Assembly: GCA_002070115.1 (NCBI GenBank)
Contig: MWCO01000001.1
Location: forward strand, 62,001-126,000
From: Deltaproteobacteria bacterium ADurb.Bin207
GTDB taxonomy: Bacteria > Myxococcota_A > Polyangia > Polyangiales > Polyangiaceae
DNA length: 64,000 nucleotides
Direction of reading: 5' to 3'
A program made the position numbers and the translations under genes. This document shows, piece after piece, positions 28,145 through 36,870 of this stretch (position 1 is the first letter of the stretch; each line of letters opens with the position of its first letter). The notes beneath the pieces are model-generated. The model did not search any database, was not told the DNA's origin, and worked only from the letters and a program-made list of their open reading frames with translations.

Positions 28145-28154
28145 GAGGTCCACC

Positions 28155-28667
28155 ATGAGCGAAAAGGTCAAGCTGAACACCACTCCGTCCAAGATCGACG
28201 TCAAAAATGAAGCTTGGGTGCTGCACTTTCCTCGCTTCGGAGCCGAAGGAACCCACTTCCATACCTACGGCCAACTCACGCCCTACTTCCAAGGACTCAC
28301 CCAGGGCAAATTGATGGGTACCCATTGCGTCAATCCTGCCTGCCCCATCTCCAAAGGAAACGGCGAATTGTGGGTCCCGCCCCGTATCGATTGCCCCGAT
28401 TGCCACGCCAAAATGGTGTGGAAGGAAATCAAAAACCCACAAGGCTATATCTACACCTATACGCTCGTCGAACGAGGAGGTACCGGACTCGAAATCGAAA
28501 CCCCGTATTACCAAGTCGACGTATTCGTGCAGGGCGTATGCACCATCATCAAAGGCTATCTCATCAATCGCACTCCCATCCGCATCGGTGACAAAGTCAA
28601 AGCAGGATTTCTGACCGGCGACCAAGCCACCCATACCTGCCTCGACATTTACTGGGAACTCATCTAA
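28155..28667 (+). CDS. DUF35 / Zn-ribbon OB-fold protein, thiolase partner
   Basis: The 170-residue protein has an N-terminal helical extension. A rubredoxin-like zinc ribbon follows (CVNPAC at about 59-64 and CPDC about 20 residues later), then a C-terminal OB fold (IYTYTLVERGG, YQVDVFVQGVCTIIKGYL). DUF35 proteins form tight complexes with thiolase-like partners and help bind or channel acyl-CoA. Ribosome site AGGAGG precedes ATG 28155 by six bases. It is clearly an operon with the thiolase-like gene. No other CoA-pathway gene is nearby, so the metabolic substrate is unknown. Confidence 0.9.
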   Translation: MSEKVKLNTTPSKIDVKNEAWVLHFPRFGAEGTHFHTYGQLTPYFQGLTQGKLMGTHCVNPACPISKGNGELWVPPRIDCPDCHAKMVWKEIKNPQGYIYTYTLVERGGTGLEIETPYYQVDVFVQGVCTIIKGYLINRTPIRIGDKVKAGFLTGDQATHTCLDIYWELI

Positions 28668-28756
28668 CCCATCCTTCCATTTCGCCTTTCCTCACACGCT
28701 TGCCAGGCGCCTGCGCGTGGCCGCCCCGTTGCACGCATCCGCGCGCATCCTGACTC

Positions 28757-29038
28757 ATGGCGTTTTCAATGAATCGAGCCGTCTTCTGCTCCTTCGCCAC
28801 CTTGTCGATCCTCGCGACACATCCATACGCAAGCAACCAAGAAAATGTTGCGACTCGCCTCCCGCAATACGCATCGACGGAAACGTTGCAAGTGTCCGCA
28901 TCAAACGTGTACGAGCCACGACCCGACGCCTTCGGTCGATGGTCTGTCCCCTTTGACCATGACGGACAACACGGCATCGTTGGAGATGCCTTCGATTTCA
29001 AGAATCGAAAACCCTATCCGAAGCAGGATAGATCGTAG
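28757..29038 (+). CDS. Possible small secreted protein
   Basis: This is a 93-residue frame with a plausible signal peptide (MNRAVFCSFATLSILATHPYA, from the second Met at 28769) and a polar mature part ending KPYPKQDRS. Third codon positions are moderately GC-rich. No family is recognised and there is no clear ribosome site. It lies alone in a 700-base spacer after the DUF35 gene, so it is uncertain. Confidence 0.4.
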   Translation: MAFSMNRAVFCSFATLSILATHPYASNQENVATRLPQYASTETLQVSASNVYEPRPDAFGRWSVPFDHDGQHGIVGDAFDFKNRKPYPKQDRS

Positions 29039-29362
29039 AATATCTTCCTCCTCTGCTCGCTGATATTATTGAATAGTATACAATTCGTGACCAGAAGACG
29101 GGATCGGGTATTGAGTATCCGTATATGTGTTATCGACGCCCTGACAAAGCATGCTGATGCCGATCCGGGCTTAGACATGATTTCGGACGGTTTTTAAAAG
29201 GACCACGGTATGACCAAGTCATTGCCCTTCATCCTGGCGGTGCCGACCGCTGCCCTGGGCAAAGGCATGAAGGACACGGGTTGCGTCTGTCCAGCCACAC
29301 CCCACACAGATGTAACTATTAGAAATATAACGATATTATAATTGGCCTTCGGTTTGCTTGTC
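29039..29362. other. AT-rich intergenic region upstream of the ECF sigma gene
   Basis: This 324-base region has no supported gene. It contains two motifs shared with the 24.6 kb spacer: the 11-mer ATTATTGAATA at 29065-29075 and TATCCGTATA at 29116-29125. A TATAAT word lies at 29337-29342, just before the sigma factor. These suggest a regulatory region. Confidence 0.45.
29337..29342 (+). promoter_or_regulatory. Possible -10 element for the ECF sigma gene
   Basis: A perfect TATAAT lies 20 bases before ATG 29363. No good -35 hexamer is found at a 16-18 base spacing, so it may need an activator or be chance in AT-rich DNA. Confidence 0.3.
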
Positions 29363-29902
29363 ATGTCTTGCATGAATCTTACGGCCAAGGACATGGGGCA
29401 ACGACTCGCGCTTCTTCGACCAGAACTCATCTCTCATGGCTTACGGTTGACGAAAGACATGAGCCAGGCAGAGGACCTAGCCCAGGACACCATCGAGCGG
29501 GCCCTTCGATTCGAAAGTCGGTTCGAAGAGGGCACGAATCTTCGTGCTTGGGTCCACCATATCCTTACGAATTTATTCATTTCGGGATGCCGTCGCCAAC
29601 GCCGAGAAGTCAAAGCTTTCGCTGTTCTATCGACGGATCCTTGCGCGTGGACTGCCAGCGGCACGGATCGAATCGCCATGGAAGGTTTTACGCGGTCGGT
29701 GCAACGGGCGATCGACGATCTTCCTAGTCGATTTCGCGAAACCTTGGTTTTGTCGGATATTGAAGAGCTGTCGTACAAGCAAGTCGCGGAACGGTTGCGT
29801 GTTCCGGTCGGCACGGTGATGTCACGTCTTCATCGTGGTCGGCGCTTGTTAGGGCAAGCCTTGCAGGATGGGGGCGAGTGTTTGATCGATCGAGCAGCTT
29901 GA
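29363..29902 (+). CDS. ECF-type RNA polymerase sigma factor
   Basis: About 179 residues. Region 2 includes SQAEDLAQDTIERALRFESRF and NLRAWVHHILTNLFI, and region 4 has LPSRFRETLVLSDIEELSYKQ and a helix-turn-helix ending VPVGTVMSRLHRGRRLL. This is a standard extracytoplasmic-function sigma factor that redirects RNA polymerase to a stress or envelope regulon. ATG 29363 is chosen; 29372 is equally possible, and TTG 29342 would overlap the -10-like word. No anti-sigma gene is adjacent; the next gene is convergent, two bases away. Confidence 0.92.
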   Translation: MSCMNLTAKDMGQRLALLRPELISHGLRLTKDMSQAEDLAQDTIERALRFESRFEEGTNLRAWVHHILTNLFISGCRRQRREVKAFAVLSTDPCAWTASGTDRIAMEGFTRSVQRAIDDLPSRFRETLVLSDIEELSYKQVAERLRVPVGTVMSRLHRGRRLLGQALQDGGECLIDRAA

Positions 29903-29904
29903 TG

Positions 29905-30597
29905 TCATTTGTTTTTGAGCTTTTGCTCGAGTTCACGCACCCGCAGTTCCGCTTCCCTACGACGTCGGGCTTCCCGTTCTACCGGCGTGGGCAGCAACCG
30001 CCCTCCACTATTGTCTTTTGCGAGGCGTAACACACGTCCGAGCGTCGCGTTTTTGATCACCACCCAATATAGTCCGAGCATCGACGATTCAGCGATCCTT
30101 GGGTCTTCGAGGTCCCGTTCGACCAAGTCGCCATGAACGCGATTCCACACGCGCAAACCGTCGGCGGGGGCAACCGGGTCGAAGCGGACGACTTCTTCGA
30201 CGCCAAGCTCATGATAGTTACGAAGCCGGTTTTGCCAGGCGAGTTCGGTTGCATCCGAATCACTCAGGATTTCGACCGCCACTTCGGGTGCCCCTCGCTC
30301 CCACGCGTACCACGATTCGAATAAGGAATCGGGGGATTCGAAACGAATGAACAGGTCCGGCGTGACAAAACGAGACGGATCGGCCGCGTTCCAAAACACG
30401 GGCTGCGCCGAGCCGATGGAACACTGCGAAGACAATGCTAATTTCGCGATTTGATATAGCATCGTCCGCAACTCGTAATGCCGTCTGGACTCTGGGAAAT
30501 TCGTATCGACAGAGAAGTCCAAGCCACTTGGTTTCACACGGTAACGGAATAGATGATTCCGCTTGGCCTTCGAATGTCTGCGCAGCGTTTCGGTCAC
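29905..30597 (-). CDS. Uma2 family (DUF820) restriction-endonuclease-fold protein
   Basis: The 230-residue protein has the Uma2 core: the acidic PDLFIRFE strand, VAVEILSDSD, then RLRNYHELGVEEVVRFDP. In most members a Lys lies four residues before the Tyr of the last motif; here it is Arg, which may weaken a PD-(D/E)xK nuclease site. The last 45 residues are a charged helix (REARRRREAELRVRELEQ), likely coiled coil. Uma2 proteins are abundant in cyanobacteria and Myxococcota, with no proven function. It follows the cobalamin adenosyltransferase by 35 bases in the same direction. Confidence 0.85.
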   Translation of the reverse strand: MTETLRRHSKAKRNHLFRYRVKPSGLDFSVDTNFPESRRHYELRTMLYQIAKLALSSQCSIGSAQPVFWNAADPSRFVTPDLFIRFESPDSLFESWYAWERGAPEVAVEILSDSDATELAWQNRLRNYHELGVEEVVRFDPVAPADGLRVWNRVHGDLVERDLEDPRIAESSMLGLYWVVIKNATLGRVLRLAKDNSGGRLLPTPVEREARRRREAELRVRELEQKLKNK

Positions 30598-30632
30598 GGC
30601 GTTAGCTTACCATGAACCTTGCTTGCCGACGC

Positions 30633-31187
30633 TCACCCTTTGTCGGGTAGCCAAGGAACGTCTTCGACGCCCTGATGCATGTTGGCTAGCCGAGCGAGGA
30701 CAAACATAAGGTCGCTTGCACGATTGATGTATTCAAGAATCTCTTGACGAACGGGTTCAGAGTTGGAAAGAGCGACAAGCATCCGTTCGGCGCGACGAAC
30801 TACGGTTCGAGCCAGATGCAGGGTGGAGGCGGCAAGAGAACCGCCAGGCAAGATGAATGAGTGCAAAGGCGCCAACTGCTGCTCGGCTTCGTCGATCGCT
30901 TTTTCGATACGCTGCACGTCAGCAGATCCAATCAGCGGCATGCGGAGCTTGCTCTGCGCATTGCGGCCGCTTGCGATCTCGGCGCCCAACGTGAACAAGT
31001 CACGCTGTATTTTTTGCAAAACTTCATCGCTCCATGGATCCAACTTCATCGCTCGCGCTAGGCCAAGAATCGAATTGGCTTCATCCACCACCCCATAAGC
31101 CTCTACACGATCACCCGCCTTGGAAACCCTTTTGCCACCAAATAAGCTCGTGGTCCCATCATCACCCGTGCGTGTGTAGATCTTCAT
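30633..31187 (-). CDS. ATP:cob(I)alamin adenosyltransferase, PduO type
   Basis: The 184-residue protein starts with MKIYTRTGDDGTTSLFGG, the ATP-binding signature of PduO/MMAB-type adenosyltransferases. The conserved VEAYGVVDEANS, FILPGGS, RTVVRRAERML and YINRASDLMFVLAR motifs follow. It makes adenosylcobalamin from cobalamin and ATP. The length is typical for the single-domain form. The start overlaps the end of the upstream lipoprotein gene by 26 bases, so they are co-transcribed. No B12-dependent enzyme lies in the window. Confidence 0.95.
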   Translation of the reverse strand: MKIYTRTGDDGTTSLFGGKRVSKAGDRVEAYGVVDEANSILGLARAMKLDPWSDEVLQKIQRDLFTLGAEIASGRNAQSKLRMPLIGSADVQRIEKAIDEAEQQLAPLHSFILPGGSLAASTLHLARTVVRRAERMLVALSNSEPVRQEILEYINRASDLMFVLARLANMHQGVEDVPWLPDKG

Positions 31188-32265
31188 CGCTATCTCTCAT
31201 GGATGCATCGTCGATACGGTCCGTCGCGCGGCCCAGGCTCAACATATCTCCCAAGTCCGCGGCAATCACGTCGTACAAGCCTCCGAGACATCGAATACCG
31301 TCGAGCTGAACGTCCACGCCCACCAAGTCAGGACGTTCGAACGGCGAAGGTTCGAGGGTCGGCTCATGCAGATGAAGGAGTTTTCCTATCGAACTGTTGG
31401 TCATGTCCCCATAGCGATCGAGCAAGATGGCCGCTGCTCGTTTTTCATCGCCCTGCCATGAACCCGCCAGACGAATCGCAAGATTCATTTGCCCGTCATC
31501 CAGCAAGCGGACCCGCGCCCCAATCACCGAGGTTACCCCTAGCATCCCACCCAATGCCTTTTGCCAATCCCCTTCGAAAGGTCCGGGGGCCAGGACATGC
31601 ACGACCCCATCGCCAAGCTCACCATACACACGCTTCATGTCGGGTAAGTCGAACGCTCTCGGAGAACGATGCAGCCTGCCGAGGGCAAGCAACAACGCGA
31701 TCTTGGAACGAAAAGCCTGTCCTCCCTCCACCGCGATGACGTTGGGTGACAAGGCCGCGATCGCTCGAACTTCGTTGCCTGCAACGATTCCGTGACTCCA
31801 AACGGCGTCCGGACGATACACTTTGCGGGAACCATTTTGAAGGAATCGGTTGTGAAATACCTCTTCGGTGGCTCGCGGATCGAACATTCCATTCATCAAA
31901 AACAATACGGATCGTTCGTATCCCGCCACCACCAACCGTTGCATGGCATCGAGATCGATTCCGGTGAGCCGATGAAAGATGTGGCGCCGAGTCGGTGGAA
32001 TGAATCGCGCGAACGACTGCGACAATACTTTGTGTCTTGCAAGGTCTTGAGGAGACGCCACCACAATCCATTGCAATCCAGCTCCGATGGCCAGGTCGGT
32101 CAAAGGCTCGAGTTGCAAAGGTTCGTGCTGCGACGACGGTTCGATGACTTTCGAGGACGACGATATCGCCGGCTGACACGCGCTCGCATACACCGATGCC
32201 AGGCTGCCAAGCCACGCAAGCAAGTGCGCGCCGAAATCACGACGCGTCGCCGCACCGAGCGTCAT
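31162..32265 (-). CDS. Putative lipoprotein of unknown function
   Basis: About 367 residues. The N-terminus (RRDFGAHLLAWLGSLASVYASAC) looks like a lipoprotein signal with Cys at about residue 32, although Ala at -3 is not ideal. The rest is a mixed alpha/beta protein with repeated hydrophobic strands (IVVASPQDL, VVAGYERSVLFLMNG, VIAVEGGQAFRSK), and I recognise no family. I start it at ATG 32265, since the longer frame back to 32466 runs through the IHF-like gene in another frame. It lies seven bases after that gene and overlaps the adenosyltransferase gene. Confidence 0.7.
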   Translation of the reverse strand: MTLGAATRRDFGAHLLAWLGSLASVYASACQPAISSSSKVIEPSSQHEPLQLEPLTDLAIGAGLQWIVVASPQDLARHKVLSQSFARFIPPTRRHIFHRLTGIDLDAMQRLVVAGYERSVLFLMNGMFDPRATEEVFHNRFLQNGSRKVYRPDAVWSHGIVAGNEVRAIAALSPNVIAVEGGQAFRSKIALLLALGRLHRSPRAFDLPDMKRVYGELGDGVVHVLAPGPFEGDWQKALGGMLGVTSVIGARVRLLDDGQMNLAIRLAGSWQGDEKRAAAILLDRYGDMTNSSIGKLLHLHEPTLEPSPFERPDLVGVDVQLDGIRCLGGLYDVIAADLGDMLSLGRATDRIDDASMRDSDEDLHTHG

Positions 32266-32272
32266 CCGACTC

Positions 32273-32590
32273 TTAGGTCTCGTCGCCGTTGTCTTTGATG
32301 CTCCCCGACGAGCGACTCGCGTTGACCAATTCTTTGAGTTCCTTGCCCACCTTGAAAAAGGGGCGGAGCTTGGGCGGAACATTGACCGACTTGCCCGTGC
32401 GAGGGTTGCGGCCCTGGTAAGACTTATGCGCCCGGGCCTTGAGACTGCCAAAGCCCCGAATCTCAACGCCTTCTCCGTTTCGAAGCGCCTCAGTCATGGC
32501 GTCGAACACGCAGTTGACGACCATTTCCGCACGTGCCTTGCTCAACTCCGCACGCGCTGCGATGAACTCGATAAGCTCACTCTTCGTCAT
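32273..32590 (-). CDS. ihfB: HU/IHF family DNA-binding protein (IHF beta-like)
   Basis: The 105-residue protein has the IHF-beta style start MTKSELIEFIA, the dimer core VEIRGFGSLKAR, and the beta-arm GRNPRTGKSVNVPPKLRPFF ending FKVGKELKELVN. The Pro-tipped arm bends DNA sharply by intercalation. A short acidic tail is extra. ATG 32590 has GGA about nine bases upstream; ATG 32599 is an alternative. The gene lies between a GT-C gene and the lipoprotein in a leftward run. Perfect IHF consensus words occur elsewhere in the window (55469-55481). Assignment between IHF-beta and HU is by motif only. Confidence 0.9.
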   Translation of the reverse strand: MTKSELIEFIAARAELSKARAEMVVNCVFDAMTEALRNGEGVEIRGFGSLKARAHKSYQGRNPRTGKSVNVPPKLRPFFKVGKELKELVNASRSSGSIKDNGDET

Positions 32591-32671
32591 GGGTGCCATT
32601 CCGTGGGCATAGTTGTCGCCCTGATCGAAACGGCACTGTATCACGAGCCGTCCTTTCGCAAGCCAGAAAAG

Positions 32672-34762
32672 TCACTTAGCTTCCAATACTTGCAACTCAA
32701 CCCGATCCAGCGCCACCCACGAATCCGTAGTGAGCACGTCCCACATTATGTGTTTTTTGAATACATGAACCGGGACCCGCTTCGTTGCCACACAATATCG
32801 ACCGTCCCCCGTTGCCGTTCCCGCAGCACCCACCCCCATCGCGACATCCATATCCTCGGACCAGAGCCGCGACCGAAGGCTTGGAACAGGCTCATTTGCC
32901 ACAAAAAATCCCTGTATCCAATAAGTTCCAGGCGATGGGACCGGAATCTCCGTCATGACACGGGCTTCTTCGCCCGTTCGCACCAAAGATAGGACACGTC
33001 CGCTGGGAATGCATGGCTGCGCCATCAACGGAGTCGGGACCGCATATCCCCCTTTTTGTGCCAACGCGGGCCACTCCGCTTCCGCTTCGAAAACGTAGGA
33101 CCCGTGAGGTTCGGTGGGCATGAAGGGCTCTATTCGTACCACGGATTCCTCTTGCCCATATCGATACACGTATCGGTAGGTCGGTGGACGTCCCAACCGG
33201 TTCCATCGAAGATAATCGCGAGAATCGTAGCGCGCTCGGGCAACGACCAACGACCTTTTCGGGTCGGTAGCACTAGGGTCGAAGCCGAGAAAAAAACCGT
33301 GGTCCGAGTCTACGAAAAGCAGTCCTCGTGGTTCGGCGCCAAGAGCATCACGCACCACCGACGGCTCGTACATGGGTCGGCCGCCCTCGCGCTCCCGCAA
33401 ACATTGGTGCATTCGACTGCCGTGCAGCGCAAAGCCGAGCAGACTTAGCGAAGTTGCCATCGCCACCGCCCAGTGTGCTCCCCGGGCTGGATTGCGGAAC
33501 GCTCGGCCCCAAGCTCCAAGCCCAAGTGCCATGAGCAGATGCTCGAAAGCCATCGCATCGACCAGCAATCGAGCACCTCCCCCCGGATAGGAACCATCGA
33601 AGTAAAACGGTGCGTAAGCAGCGATCAATGCCAAGGGCATCGCCACGGCCAGCCAGGTATTTTTCTCTCGCCACCCCTGGATCACGCCAAGGGGGAGAAA
33701 TATCGCGAAAGGCGCGTAGTTCAGCAAATCCGCCAGATGCAGGTACAACCGCCTTCCGGTCGTCGTAAAGGCAGCTCGTAGGCCAAACCCATCCGGTGCC
33801 ACGGAAGCAACGTAGGGACCATGTTCTGCCAAACACCCAATTCCTGATCCAAAACCGTAGCGGAAACAGCCCTCGGGCCCATCGGCTAGCGAGTAGTACA
33901 GCCCCTGACTGCTGGTGAACCACGCCCCCGTCAGCGCATGCTGATGCAACACGGTCAAAAAAAATACGGGCAGCATTCCCAGCAGCGACCACAACGGTGC
34001 CAAGCGCCGGTGCATGAGCATGAAGCGCGCAACCAAGGGACCCCCAACCACGACAAGAGCGAGAGCCGTGGCTGGACGGGTGGCTGCCAACCAAGCCGTA
34101 AGCGCTCCACAAACCAACCAATATCCCCATCGATGGTTCGACGCATGAAGGGCCACCACCACGGAAGTGGTTAGCAGCACGGCCGCTAGCCCGTGAGACA
34201 TGGTGTCCGCGGTATGATAGCGAAGGCAAGCGTTGAGGGCGGATAACACCGCAACGATGCGAACGATATCGTCTCTGCGTGTCAGCCGGTGCGCGAGCAG
34301 GCATGACGACACGGTGAAAGCGCTGGCCAGGATTGGGCCCACCAACCAAGGGACGTGCAGCAGGAATCCGAGCGCCAACAGTGCGGGATAGCCAGGGGGA
34401 AAGAGCACACCGACACGAAGTCCCTCGGCGCTTGGGTGGTGGACAAGGAAACGACCTCGAATGGCGGCGGTGGGCTCATCGGCGATCCATGTCACCATCC
34501 CCGAAGCAAAGCCGCGAGCCTCGAGCCAATACCCGGTAGCATCGATGATGCGAGGGCCTCCACGAAGATAGGTGTGGATGTAGGCCACGGACAGCAAGGC
34601 AGATACAAACGCCCAAACGCCAACCCAGCAGGGGAGCGAAAGCCGCGGAAAAGCACGGAGGAACCATGGGGTTGCCAACACCAAAGCCCCAAGGAAAAAC
34701 GCGATCCACGCCGCTGAATCCGCGGGCCAAGCCACATCGAGGATCGAGTTGAACGGTGTCAC
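32672..34762 (-). CDS. GT-C-like membrane glycosyltransferase with C-terminal beta domain
   Basis: The 696-residue protein has about 10-12 membrane helices in residues 10-460. A soluble C-terminal part (about 470-696) of beta-rich sequence ends VALDRVELQVLEAK. A luminal stretch with GRFLVHHPSAEGL and FPPGYPALLALGF follows helix 2, as in GT-C mannosyl/arabinosyl transferases, but the usual acidic DD motif is not obvious. The tail pattern (YVFEAEAEWPAL, PGTYWIQGFF) resembles carbohydrate-binding jelly rolls. I start at GTG 34762, which overlaps the upstream stop as GTGA. The pair is translationally coupled. Substrate unknown. Confidence 0.72.
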   Translation of the reverse strand: MTPFNSILDVAWPADSAAWIAFFLGALVLATPWFLRAFPRLSLPCWVGVWAFVSALLSVAYIHTYLRGGPRIIDATGYWLEARGFASGMVTWIADEPTAAIRGRFLVHHPSAEGLRVGVLFPPGYPALLALGFLLHVPWLVGPILASAFTVSSCLLAHRLTRRDDIVRIVAVLSALNACLRYHTADTMSHGLAAVLLTTSVVVALHASNHRWGYWLVCGALTAWLAATRPATALALVVVGGPLVARFMLMHRRLAPLWSLLGMLPVFFLTVLHQHALTGAWFTSSQGLYYSLADGPEGCFRYGFGSGIGCLAEHGPYVASVAPDGFGLRAAFTTTGRRLYLHLADLLNYAPFAIFLPLGVIQGWREKNTWLAVAMPLALIAAYAPFYFDGSYPGGGARLLVDAMAFEHLLMALGLGAWGRAFRNPARGAHWAVAMATSLSLLGFALHGSRMHQCLREREGGRPMYEPSVVRDALGAEPRGLLFVDSDHGFFLGFDPSATDPKRSLVVARARYDSRDYLRWNRLGRPPTYRYVYRYGQEESVVRIEPFMPTEPHGSYVFEAEAEWPALAQKGGYAVPTPLMAQPCIPSGRVLSLVRTGEEARVMTEIPVPSPGTYWIQGFFVANEPVPSLRSRLWSEDMDVAMGVGAAGTATGDGRYCVATKRVPVHVFKKHIMWDVLTTDSWVALDRVELQVLEAK

Positions 34763-36870
34763 GGGGAAGCGACCAACCAGACATGATAATTCACCCAGCG
34801 CGAAGTCGATCGCGCCGTCATCGTGAATGTCGCGGTTTGGTTTGGTTTCAGTGGAGAAGGTAACGGTAACGACAATTCGACCCACGTATCCGAAGGTTCG
34901 AGAGTCAACTCCCCGATGAAGTGGCCGTCCATCGATACCTCGACTTTTCCCGGAAAAGCAGGGGCAGTCCGCACGATCAGACGCATCGACGAGGCCAGCC
35001 GTTGGGATGTCAAACGAAAAGACTCCGTGCCGTTTTCGGGAATTCGACGCCCACCGTCGAGCACGTCTCGTCCTTGGGTCGGCTCTGTCAGGATTCGGAG
35101 TTCGACGTAACCCGCATCTGGGGAAGGAAAACGATAATCGTGTTCATGCTCATTGATCAGATCGGCGACGTCGAGCCAATCGGTGATGATTTCGTTGTCA
35201 TCGAGGGAGAAAGGCAGTTCACCCGTGTTGAGCAACGTCCAATCCGCGGCGTAGATGACCTTTTCGTCACCGCCACAAATGACATTGTCCCGCACGGGAA
35301 CGGCAGCGATTTGTTTTCCGAACCAGAGGGGCAGGGTGCTCCACCAAGAGGGATAGATGGCGAAAATATCGGGACGGTCTTGGTTTGGGATTCGTTCGAT
35401 CAATTCGATGATGGCTGCGAGGCCGTGGGTGGAAGCGCGGGCGAACGGCATGCCGTGAAACCCTCCAAGGCCGATGATATCGAGCCCTGGTAAGTCCGAG
35501 GCATACATGATGGCTCCCGCATCTCCGACGAGGATACGTTGTGGAGTGGGGTGGATATGGTGTCGAAGTAGACGACCGGTCGTAATGTGTTGATCGCGAA
35601 TATTTTTAGAGGCCTTTGCAAAAAAGTGGATCTGGTCGCGCATGCGCGGTGCTTGGCACACACCGAAGGTGATGACCAACGCCAGGGCGATGACCACCCG
35701 TGGCACCGAAGTGAACCACGGCAGCCGCGAAGGACGTCGAAATAGAAGGACTCCCAGCCCCAAGGATGCGGCGATGAGGAGCCAAGCGACCGCTGGCATG
35801 GTGTAGCGCTCATTCTGCCATCGGACTTGTCCGTTCATGGCAACGAGACAAAGGAAGGAGACGGCGGAAGAAAGCAGGATGGCGGCGGAAGTGCGGGTAC
35901 GAGCCGAGAGCAATGCGATGACGGCCAAAACGACCGGAATCCAACCGATACGAGGATCGACGGAGAAGTGGTAATCGATATTTCGCAGAAAAGAGTATTT
36001 CAGATGATCGAGGTAGGTTTCCCACTTTTCTTGGGGTGGCATGTACGGGTGGTACCAAGCGAGTTTGACGCGGGCACCCGCGGCGGCGAAGTCACCGGTG
36101 AGCCAACGGTTGACGAGAGCCTGAATCACCAAGGTGGCGATGGAGGGGGCACCTGCTCGTACCAAGGTAGCCAAGGCGGGTCGCAACCGTGAGGTGGAGC
36201 GAGCCACGAAAATGGCGGCTGTCAATCCGAGCACGGCAATGGAAGTGGCCGCCTCCGGGCGTGTAGCCACGAGAACGGCTCCCGCCAATCCGAGTTTCCA
36301 TCCAAAACCGGGACGTTGCCGGGCGGAGCCATGACGATGGTTCAGGGCATACGATAGGGCGATGGCCCACACCGCAAGAAACCAGGCGACTTCCATGCCG
36401 CTAAACAGTGACCAGGACAACGCGCCGACAGAAAAAACACCGATGGGCAAAAGAAACCTGGCGGCAAAGGGCAGGCCGCGAGCCAAGCGTGGAATGAGCA
36501 TCAACAATGCGAAAATGCAACAGCAAGCCACGATGGCGGCCCACATCATGAGTCGCGCATCTCGAAAACCAACCCAATAGCCAAACGCAAGAATGAACGG
36601 ATAGGTCAGACTGGTGTTGCCGCTCGAGTAACCATTGCCCTCCGACCATTGGAATGGGTAACCGCGCGCCGTCGATCGAGCAAAATCGAAGTGAATGAAC
36701 ACATCATCCAACGGTGCGGACCACTCACCCCCGGTAGCCTCCAGCATGGTTCCGTAAAATACCCGGGCGATCGCCAGGACCAACCATCCCGAAAACAGGG
36801 GATAGACAATCACCGAGAGACGACGAAGCGTCGATTCGGCCAGGATATGGGAAAAAAAACGTCGAAACAT
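34759..36870 (-). CDS. GT-C membrane glycosyltransferase with C-terminal beta domain
   Basis: About 703 residues. Early in the first extracytoplasmic loop is APLDDVFIHFDFARS, then YSSGNTSLTYPF; the DD pair is the likely catalytic/metal motif of GT-C enzymes using polyprenyl-phosphate sugars. About 11-12 helices follow up to about residue 410. The remaining 290 residues are soluble and include a beta-sandwich-like end (FRLTSQRLASSMRLIVRTAP, GKVEVSMDGHFIGELTLEP). I prefer ATG 36870 over 36918. It overlaps the next GT-C gene by four bases. Two such enzymes in tandem suggest one glycan assembly step pair on the cell surface. Confidence 0.8.
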   Translation of the reverse strand: MFRRFFSHILAESTLRRLSVIVYPLFSGWLVLAIARVFYGTMLEATGGEWSAPLDDVFIHFDFARSTARGYPFQWSEGNGYSSGNTSLTYPFILAFGYWVGFRDARLMMWAAIVACCCIFALLMLIPRLARGLPFAARFLLPIGVFSVGALSWSLFSGMEVAWFLAVWAIALSYALNHRHGSARQRPGFGWKLGLAGAVLVATRPEAATSIAVLGLTAAIFVARSTSRLRPALATLVRAGAPSIATLVIQALVNRWLTGDFAAAGARVKLAWYHPYMPPQEKWETYLDHLKYSFLRNIDYHFSVDPRIGWIPVVLAVIALLSARTRTSAAILLSSAVSFLCLVAMNGQVRWQNERYTMPAVAWLLIAASLGLGVLLFRRPSRLPWFTSVPRVVIALALVITFGVCQAPRMRDQIHFFAKASKNIRDQHITTGRLLRHHIHPTPQRILVGDAGAIMYASDLPGLDIIGLGGFHGMPFARASTHGLAAIIELIERIPNQDRPDIFAIYPSWWSTLPLWFGKQIAAVPVRDNVICGGDEKVIYAADWTLLNTGELPFSLDDNEIITDWLDVADLINEHEHDYRFPSPDAGYVELRILTEPTQGRDVLDGGRRIPENGTESFRLTSQRLASSMRLIVRTAPAFPGKVEVSMDGHFIGELTLEPSDTWVELSLPLPSPLKPNQTATFTMTARSTSRWVNYHVWLVASP

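Noticed and set aside
32266-32466. N-terminal extension of the lipoprotein gene
   Set aside because: It is the IHF-like gene read in another frame; the lipoprotein signal begins at ATG 32265.
33348-34349. Frame of about 333 codons inside the second GT-C gene
   Set aside because: Same strand but shifted; composition is Arg/Gly/Ser-rich and it lacks membrane helices, unlike the true frame.
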